From Cunninghamella blakesleeana (Eukaryota; Mucoromycota; Mucoromycetes; Mucorales; Cunninghamellaceae), in NCBI GenBank assembly GCA_017871115.1, contig JAFCIZ010000001.1, forward strand, positions 2,151,501 through 2,215,500: 64,000 nt of DNA, written 5' to 3'. Below, one piece after another: positions 54,901-64,000 of the stretch. The position numbers and the translations under genes were made by a program. The notes beneath the pieces were generated by a model, which was not told where the DNA came from, searched no databases, and saw only the letters and a list, made by a program, of their open reading frames with translations. How positions within the stretch are numbered: position 1 is the first letter of the stretch; every line of letters starts with the position of its first letter.

Positions 54901-56132
54901 TCGATAAGCTGGTAAATCTAAATCTTCCATAGGATACTTGAGTAATAGTTCAATTTTTCTTGCATCTTCTACTTTATTTTTTTGTGATGCATCTTCTGCT
55001 TCTTTTATGCTGTTTTCTAATTCTTTTCTCCTTTCTGCTGCTGCTATAGCTCGCATTTTTCTTGATTTACTATAGGCTAATTGTCTTGCTGCTTCTAAAT
55101 CTTTTGGTAATGTTGTGTTTATATCAAATCTTTCAGCAAACACATTCTAAAATAACAATAAAAGCAATAGCAATAGTATATATTTAGTTATTAGTAATAA
55201 ATGTGTTTTTTCATTATTATTATTTATTTATTTATTTTTTACATTTACAACCCATGGAGCCCCAATATATGTATCTTTTACTGTCGCCTCTCTTAAGAAC
55301 TTCTTAAGTAAATTTTTAGAAAAGCCAAACCGGTCTCGTCTAAAAGCAATATATATATATAGAATGATATATTAATAAGTATTAATATATATATAAACAA
55401 AAAAAAAAAAAATTAATTTAAATTAAATTAAATTAAAGAGTATAACATACTTAATATCACATCGGCGAACAATTTTGGTACCATTTTTAATAGGTTTTGA
55501 ATTTTGATCAACAAGTTGTATTTTATACTTTACATCATCAGAGGTTTGTTCCTCCAAAGGGGGTACTTCACGAATGACAGCATTGTGACTAAATTCCAAA
55601 TTATCAAGATGTAGATAAAAAAAATTATGTATATGAGTGATATAATGAATATCTATTATTGGAAATAGATAGAGGTGTGCATGGTATGAATACTATCTAA
55701 TTACTTACGCTTTTTTATTATTCAATATACAATCAACGTGTTCATCAGTTACATAACGGTCTACAAAATAATTATATGCACTATCAACTGTTGCATCCAA
55801 ACGAGTCGTTTCTATATAAATATATGTATTTTTGTATGTAAGTATATGTATGTATATGTATATGTATATATAATCTTCATCATATTAAAATGTTTAAAAT
55901 AACAATAATAATGGAAATCCATATATCACATACTAAATTGTACATATTCTAGTACTGCTTTTTGTAATGTATCTGGTAACTTGTTTTGGACTTTTTCTTT
56001 CTCAATTCGTTCACTTTCTAAGGCTTCAGCATATGTTAAATTGGAACGTCCAGTTGATTCGCATTGCCATAATCGATTTTTATATAAACTTGTACGTTGT
56101 AAATAGAGTCTATATTATAATTATATATAAAG

Positions 56133-56166
<34 letters not shown>

Positions 56167-56412
56167 GAGCAAAGAAAGTGGAGTTAAGGTATTATAATAA
56201 AATCTAACCATCTATTAAATTTATAATTAGTATTGCTTATATTATATTAAATATAATATAATTAAAGAAAAATAAAAAGGATACAGATAGTCATCAAAAA
56301 CTTCATGTGTTAATCGAGAATACCAAACTGGACATTTCTTTGATGCATTATCTTTGCGATCTATTTGTGGTGGATCAAGTAAAGGGAATGGTTTTCGTTT
56401 ATAAAGAGGCAT
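51970..56412 (-). CDS. ITC1: ITC1/ACF1-type ISWI chromatin-remodelling subunit (WAC-DDT-WHIM)
   Basis: Thirteen exons (56412-56285, 56109-55934, 55811-55709, 55588-55451, 55339-55249, 55146-54139, 53992-53814, 53668-53588, 53464-53336, 53268-53055, 52911-52429, 52319-52206, 52080-51970) join in frame to 984 aa; yeast Itc1 is 1,264 aa. The N-terminus is a WAC domain (MPLYKRKPFPLLDPP, then CPVWYSRLTHEVFDDYL), which binds DNA. A DDT-type helical region follows, with DCYGLFLMVWSFLNVFSKPL and FNLDDFEAAL. WHIM motifs come later, including LKDKLRILQLLVHAV and the terminal GRDRFYNRYYYLDNIGSG block that contacts ISWI and linker DNA. Basic and acidic coiled segments lie between, with an acidic Asp/Glu run in the exon at 53336-53464. 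The protein should act with an ISW2-type ATPase in nucleosome spacing. Family certain; ITC1 orthology likely. Confidence 0.92.
54066..54108. repeat. AAAAT pentanucleotide repeat in an ITC1 intron
   Basis: About eight consecutive AAAAT units lie in the intron between coding exons 6 and 7 of the ITC1-like gene. Confidence 0.85.
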
Positions 56413-57161
56413 TGTTTGTTGTTACTATATATATATATATTAAAAGTAAAAGAAAGGTTAAAGAAAGATAAAAGAAAGTGTGAATGATGTATATGTACGA
56501 AAGAAAAGGAGAGAAAAATAAGTAAAGAATTAGTGGCTTGGTGACGTTAAAATAAAAACGCGACTAAGAAAATGTTTATCAGATACTTATGAATTCTAGC
56601 AATATATATTTTTTCTATTTTCCAGGCGCGTACCATGTAATGCCTAATTATTTTTTTTACCTTTATATAACTAATAAATTGGAATAAATTAAATATTTAT
56701 GTATTAAGTAAATTAACAGATATTGTTATTATTATTAATTATAACTGATTTTAAAAGAGCCTAAAAAAGATAGATCATTAAGAAATAGAAAAAAAATAGG
56801 AAAGAAGAGCGAAAAATTAATTTAAACTGAAATTCCTACAATTTGGAAAATTTAAAAAAAATCATCCGGAGTTTAATTTTTTTTTTCAATATATCATTAA
56901 AAAAATGAATTTATCATATAAGAGAAATAATTGTATGCGTAAAACTTCCATTTATATAATCAAAATACAAATAATAATGATAATAAAAAAAAGCTGGACA
57001 GTAATTATGCAAGCTAAAAAAAATATAATGATTACAAAAGCGTGGTGAATATGTATACAATAGAATCATTATGTTTTTATTTTTGTCGAAGTTAAATATA
57101 AAAAAATGAAAACTATATTGATCTGTTAAGGGTGTGTAGAGAATAATGTTGAATTTTTGAT
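56413..57161. other. Spacer between ITC1 and the eL37 gene
   Basis: About 750 bases, containing the ITC1 promoter (minus strand) and the eL37 3' flank. It is AT-rich with A/T runs near 56875-56900. The 115-codon minus ORF covering its right end is a shadow over eL37 intron and UTR. I see no further gene. Confidence 0.45.
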
Positions 57162-57959
57162 TTAAGCAGAAGCCTTGACAGCTTGAGTACCTAATATAGA
57201 ATAATATATATATATAAAAATATATATGGATTTTAGTTACTATTATTTTATCATCATCCAACAGCTATTTTTATATACTAAATTTTCTATTTTCTCTATT
57301 CATTTTTAATACCTTCACGGAAACCATTCTTGAAACGACGGTGAACAACCTTCAAGTATCTCATACGACCAGTACCAGTAGTCTTTCTTCTCTTACCCTT
57401 TTCGGACCAGTTGACTATAACCAAAGTGAACATATGGTTGTATATTAGCATTAAATCACTTTTTAAAAAAAAAATTATCATATTCTTTATATATATATAT
57501 ATATATTACAGGATCTAATCTTGGCAGCAGGATAACCACATTGAGCACAAGTTTTCTTTTGCTTGTGATAAGAACGGTCACCACAACGACGGCACAAGGT
57601 GTGAGACTTGGTATGACGCTTACCGAATGAAGATGTACCCTTAGTCTATTATATATAAGTATATCGTATCCAATAATAAATAAGTAAAATAGTAATAGTG
57701 ATAATAATGATTTTCGTTAGTTGATTCGAATATATATATATTTTGCTAATTGGTTAATATATGCTATATCCATTCAATAATTTTCAATATAATCCATTTT
57801 TTAAAATAATTATAATTATTCCCAATAAACTATCCATCCATCCATCCATCTATCCATTTGCTTATATTCATTATCCATCCATTATGACGATATGTTGTTC
57901 ATTTATTTATTTATTTATATTTATGTATATATTATCCAATAATACTCGTCATTTACCAT
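57162..57959 (-). CDS. RPL37: 60S ribosomal protein eL37
   Basis: Exons 57959-57957 (start codon only), 57645-57510, 57414-57313 and 57190-57162 give 89 aa; yeast eL37 is 88 aa. The protein reads [18 protein letters not shown], then a zinc ribbon with Cys 19, 22, 34 and 37 (CRRCG...CAQCG), [40 protein letters not shown] and a short basic tail. It is a structural protein of the large cytosolic subunit near the peptide exit tunnel. Exon 2 begins exactly at residue 2, so the ATG must be in a separate upstream exon. The best donor is ATG|GTAAAT at 57956-57951, implying an intron of about 310 nt, by far the longest in this gene. The body is certain; the position of the first exon is a reasoned choice. 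Confidence 0.9.
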
Positions 57960-58860
57960 TCTTAATAATTATAATAAAAGGGAAAAGAAAGATCTATAGA
58001 TTACACTTCTTCATTAATTTTAAGTAAAGCTCAAAAATATTTAAAGTCCGTTCATGATTTTGGTTGTATGGTGCCAAAAAAAAAAAAAAATATACGAGCA
58101 CATACTTCACTAACATTTTTATTGTCGAGATATAATATCGATAGTTTTCATGATATCCATATATATAATTATGATATATTTATTTAACTCTTTTGTATGT
58201 TGTAATTGAATTATATATAATAACATAGGATTGAAGAAAAATATCTATGATATCACAAAAATAAAATTAAGAATAGAATATATGTTATACATGATATTTT
58301 ATTTAATCATCAGACTTAATCTTTATTATTATTATTATTATTACTAGTATATATTTAATATACAATAGTCACTATTCATAATTGTAATAATTGTAATATT
58401 TATACTTGGTTTATTGAGCGAGATAATATACTCATTTTGCTATTGTTACTCTATTATTATAAATATGTCTTTGTTAAACGCGACTATATACATGTGTGTA
58501 AATGTATATAATAATACTTATAAAAAAATTGCTGAATAAATATAATATCTATAGTATTATTTTGTATATATATAAAAAGTACTAATTTTCATAAAGCAAA
58601 TAGTATTTTAATCTGTTATGGCATAATAAGAGAATAGCCACATAAATAGAGAAAGTTTTACGGAGTTTTAATTTTTCGCGCTCTTGCCCTTTTTTTAATA
58701 TAATAAATGATCTTTATTTACTAATATAACAATAAAATAAAATAAACAGATGGGAAAAAAAACATTTAACACATACAAAATAAAATAATAATAAAAATTC
58801 ACATATTTAAAAATGTATATATATTTATATATACATATATATCACATGTCCAAAGTAAAC
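57960..58860. other. Spacer between eL37 and the aspartyl protease gene
   Basis: About 0.9 kb, holding the eL37 promoter and 5' UTR and the 3' flank of the protease. AT-rich with an A14 run (58077-58090) and TTA repeats. A CATC-type repeat lies nearby in the eL37 intron (57836-57856). I see no gene. Confidence 0.45.
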
Positions 58861-60582
<1,722 letters not shown>

Positions 60583-60943
60583 AATAATGTTTGTTTATAA
60601 AAATAAAAAAATAAAAAGTAAAAAAAAAAAAAAAAAAAAGAATGGGAAAGGAGAAAAGAAATGAAAAAAAAAATAAAATGTTGTTTTTTTTATATGAATT
60701 GCGTTGGTTGTCATTTGATCAAAAATTTTATATTCATGCGATTTCCCATTTACGTCATAGTCTTCAATGATTGGTAGTTTCATTTTTTTAGAATTTTTAT
60801 AATTTTTTTATCATAGCATTTACAAATAAGAAACAAATAAGGATAAATGATAAAGGGAAAGATAAAAATAATAATAAATAATAAAAACAAATGATAATAT
60901 AAAAGAAGAGTAATAATCAAAAGACATAAATAATATATATTTA

Positions 60944-60988
<45 letters not shown>

Positions 60989-61047
60989 AAAAATGAGGAA
61001 GGGGGAATCGAATAGTATATACCATTAATTTTTTAAAAAAAAATCAT
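60583..61047. other. Spacer between the protease and the phosphoesterase-RRM gene
   Basis: It contains the protease promoter and a TA microsatellite (about 60949-60982). A 62-codon ORF starting at 60783 begins with plausible residues (KLPIIEDYDVNGKS) but collapses into a Phe run, and I see no splice partner. Confidence 0.4.
60750..60757. promoter_or_regulatory. CRE/ATF-like bZIP site upstream of the vacuolar protease
   Basis: The sequence TTACGTCA lies about 170 bases upstream of the protease start codon and matches the CREB/ATF half-palindrome bound by stress-response bZIP factors. A single match, so only suggestive. Confidence 0.35.
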
Positions 61048-61189
61048 TTATTTTGGAGAAGGACGGTAGCTGCGGCGATTGTTGTTATTGCTATTATTAT
61101 TACGTCCACCACCACGGCGGTTATCACCGTATTGTTGAGTCGATCGATTAATTGTTAAAACATTATCTTTTAAAGTCTATTTAATAAAA

Positions 61190-61231
<42 letters not shown>

Positions 61232-64000
61232 ATATGGCATGAGTATGAAGACAGCAATTGTTATTCCTCATTATTATATATATATTTACCTGTCCATTTT
61301 TTGCCAAGGCGGCTTCTACAGAGATAGGGTCAATTAAATCGACATAACAGTGTCCTTTATGTTGCTTTGTTTCATGATCAATAGGAATTCTTACATCAGT
61401 TACCTATATCAAATATATAATAAATATAAATGTTATCGTCATATTATTATCATACATTATCTTTAATATTATTATTATTATATATTTATATATTAGTTTA
61501 TTACCGATTTTGGACCAAAGAATTCTCTAATATCATCTTCTGTAATATGACCATTATTTAATCCACCAACAAAAATAGCATAAGGGCTTCGTGGCTAATT
61601 GTTTTTTAAAAGAAAGTTATAATAGTAACAAATGAGGTGTTAAGTATATTATATACATAAAAACATTATAATAATGAAAGTAATAATAAATTCTGATAAT
61701 GAACCACACTTACCATATTACTTTGTCGTTTAGAATGACGAGAGTTATTAGAATCTTGTCTTGTAAGAGGCGAATCAATGATCTCTGAATGATTATTATT
61801 GCTATTGCTGTTTCCATTTGTATAAGAAGATTGGTCAAAAGAAGGACGAGGTGGGTAAGTAGCAGTAGATAATGCAGGTGAAGAGCCAGCATAAGGTGAA
61901 TGGGTATGACTACTGCCATTGTTATTGTTTGTTGAAGCAGTTGTTGTTGCAGCTGTTGTTGCTACTGCCGTTACTGATGAAGAGGATGAAGAGGATGGTG
62001 CCATGTTACGACGGAAAGCAAAATTAAAACCTTGAGATTTCATTTCAACACCAACATGGCCATGATTCACATCAAAAATAACCCATCCTAAGGCAGCATC
62101 TGGCAAATTGAAATTCCATAAATTTTTGAATGCAGATTCTTCACGGCTTGAATGGCTATGCTCCGATCCTTCATCATCTGAATCATGTAATGAGGGTGGT
62201 AATCGATTTACAACGTCCAATGTATTATGAAGTAAAGTAGCTTGATGATCACTATAGAAAAAATAAATAAATATGAAAACGAACAATGAATATACAAAAT
62301 AGTGTATGCGTATATAAAATGAATGTCTACCACTTACTCTACATAGCTTTCAACTTGATCTTTTATAGCATCCCATAATTGTAAAAATTGAAGTTGTGAT
62401 TGAATTAAACGTTCACGATAGTGTTCTTGGCTTGATTGGCAGGCAAATTCATTGTAAGCAATACCATATCGGAAATGTAAACCGGCAGAAATAGTAAAGT
62501 CAGCCTTTAAATGAAGTGAAAGCTGTGCTAATAAACCTTCACGACCTGGACTAGCATGAGTAACTAAAATTCTTGTTTCTGATGGATCATATACCTATTG
62601 ATAAATAAAAATAAACAAAATAAAAATAGTAAATTAATATTCCATACATTTCAATATATATTCTTATTCTAATCTTTATAAATAATTACCGATTGTGCAG
62701 TTTCAACTAATTCCCCAATCTGTAATGCTGTAGTCCACATAGTACCAGCTCCTCCTGCAATAGTATCAGTACCTAATAATATATATAAATATATATAATA
62801 AATAAAAAAATGATAATAAATAAGTAAATAATAATAATAATTACTGAATATTCTTGTTGATCTCCCCCACTTAATTGCTCTATTCTTCACACACATAGAT
62901 AATTACTTTTCCCCCTTAAAAAATCTTTTTATCTTATATGCTTTTATTTATATTTACCTTCTCCATTATCAAATAATTTATGTTGAATAACAGCACCACC
63001 AAGACCAAACAAACGTAATTTCACACCACCAATATCCAATAAATGAGAAGTAGCTTCGTCCAAAATATGAAGATTAGGAACATGATATTCTTTGGATCGA
63101 AGTTTTTCTAATATAGCCACATCTTCACAGACACCCCATACAGTATAAACAGGTACATTTAAACGTTTTTCACCAGAAAGAAAATCAGGAAATTCAGATA
63201 AATAATGTTGTTGGGGAGAGGTTTCAATAGTACGACGAACTTGATCAATAGGTGAATTGTTGAGTCGAGTACGCATATTTGGAGGAATTAATGTACTGAA
63301 TTGAATCAAATGTTTCAAAGTTCTAAATAATAAATTGTTAGCGTTAATAATATATAACAAGATCATCCGTTAATATATATTCAACGTAATTCCGATTTTT
63401 TTTTTAACTTTTTAATTTTGTCCATCTTTTTTTCCCACTCTTTCTTCCTATTCTTATGACCCCTTCAAAGCTTTTTTTTTTAAAAAAAAAAAACAAAAAT
63501 AGAAAATAAAGTTACCTGTCACTGATACGTTCCAAACTTGAGCGTTCTAAAATATACGATATACATATACATAAACAAAGCAGATGATGAAGATGGTAAA
63601 TGAAAGAAAAGAGATAAAATAGAATAACAATAACAATAACAAATATTAAGTATACAGTGTTTAAAACAAAATAAAAACAATATATATATATATTTCAGTA
63701 TTGGACTTACCATAGAAACCAAAATCACCAGTATGAATAATACAATGAGCATTTGCATCGCGTGCCAACTGATTTAACTGAGAGAGGCTACCTATATCAT
63801 ATAATAATGTAATATAAATGATAAGTATTTGAAATATAAATAGTTTTATATTAGTTAATATAATAAATATATATGTTGTCAACTGTTGTTGTATAAGAAA
63901 AGTAGATGTCTTTATATATTTTTTACCTTTGATATCAGCAGTACATAAAATTCTTTTTCCATCTACGTTGATAATATCATTAGGTTTTGGTGAACTAGCT
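61048..64000 (-). CDS. Calcineurin-like phosphoesterase (DUF2433) fused to an RRM, 5' partial
   Basis: Ten visible exons (64000-63927, 63791-63711, 63546-63516, 63322-62958, 62772-62690, 62594-62338, 62251-61714, 61594-61505, 61403-61290, 61176-61048) join in frame to 586 aa; the N-terminus lies beyond the window. The first part is a metallophosphoesterase: [27 protein letters not shown], the family-specific [20 protein letters not shown] and [14 protein letters not shown], which fits fungal DUF2433 proteins. In this family some canonical metal ligands differ from GDxHG, and here the first motif is ADIKG. A Ser/Thr/Ala/Asn-rich linker follows (bases about 61740-62010). It leads to an RNA recognition motif with RNP2 YAIFVGGL and RNP1 KGHCYVDL, ending in an Arg/Gly/Asn-rich tail. 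An RNA-directed role is inferred from the RRM; the reaction is unknown. Confidence 0.85.
61194..61226. repeat. TA microsatellite in the last intron of the phosphoesterase-RRM gene
   Basis: About 32 bases of alternating TA in the intron between the final two coding exons. Confidence 0.85.

Noticed and set aside
57761..58027. 88-codon plus-strand ORF in the eL37 intron region
   Set aside because: Antisense to the eL37 first intron; the product is derived from CATC/TTTA repeats.
60595..60783. Short minus-strand ORF beginning KLPIIEDYDVNGKS
   Set aside because: The promising first 30 residues end in a poly-Phe run and no donor leads to a coherent next exon; it lies in the protease promoter.

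Overview
This is a nuclear contig from an AT-rich fungus. The evidence is eukaryotic genes split by many short introns (mostly about 50-150 nt, GTAAGT/GTAWRT donors and T-rich AG acceptors), fungal families (UTP20, CAF120/SKG3, TRK-type potassium transporter, ITC1, PEP4-like vacuolar protease, DUF2433 phosphoesterase) and A/T-saturated spacers full of homopolymers and microsatellites. The base composition, compact spacing and intron-rich genes suggest an early-diverging lineage such as Mucoromycota; that placement is an inference. Mitochondrial proteins (bL17m, IBA57, a transhydrogenase) argue for a fungus with respiring mitochondria. All joined exon models below keep reading phase across every junction; they were made by hand.

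Layout: 25-1839 (+) pseudokinase; 2544-6348 (+) DEAD-box helicase carrying two RanBP2 zinc fingers and a GW-rich tail; 7413-17245 (-) the giant ribosome-biogenesis factor UTP20; 17777-21090 (+) a CAF120/SKG3-type PH-domain protein; 21417-23144 (-) threonine synthase with a Gcn4-type site upstream; about 2.9 kb without a gene; 26072-27016 (-) an LEA2/NDR1-like membrane protein; 28086-29845 (+) CBF5/dyskerin; 30742-33490 (+) a TRK potassium transporter; 33850-34295 (+) a possible tiny membrane protein, followed by a segment resembling mitochondrial large-subunit rRNA; 35072-36949 (-) IBA57 head to head with 37175-37925 (+) bL17m; 39089-39635 (-) a CYSTM protein; about 2.6 kb without a clear gene; 42274-42894 (-) a small GPI-anchored-type protein; 43465-46536 (-) a SulP sulfate transporter; 47952-49886 (-) hydroxyacid-oxoacid transhydrogenase; 50607-51632 (+) an intronless F-box-like protein of unusual composition; 51970-56412 (-) an ITC1/ACF1 chromatin remodeller subunit; 57162-57959 (-) ribosomal protein eL37; 58861-60582 (-) a vacuolar aspartyl protease; 61048-64000 (-) a DUF2433 phosphoesterase-RRM fusion that runs off the window end.

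Most genes are conserved housekeeping functions: ribosome assembly and translation (UTP20, CBF5, eL37, bL17m, the helicase), mRNA control (CAF120), chromatin (ITC1), ion transport (TRK, SulP), amino-acid synthesis (threonine synthase), vacuolar proteolysis and mitochondrial metabolism. There is no operon-like or gene-cluster logic beyond several bidirectional promoters. The least ordinary items are the helicase architecture, the F-box-like gene, the pseudokinase, the A16-coded lysine tract in the LEA2-like gene and the rRNA-like segment near 34.4 kb.
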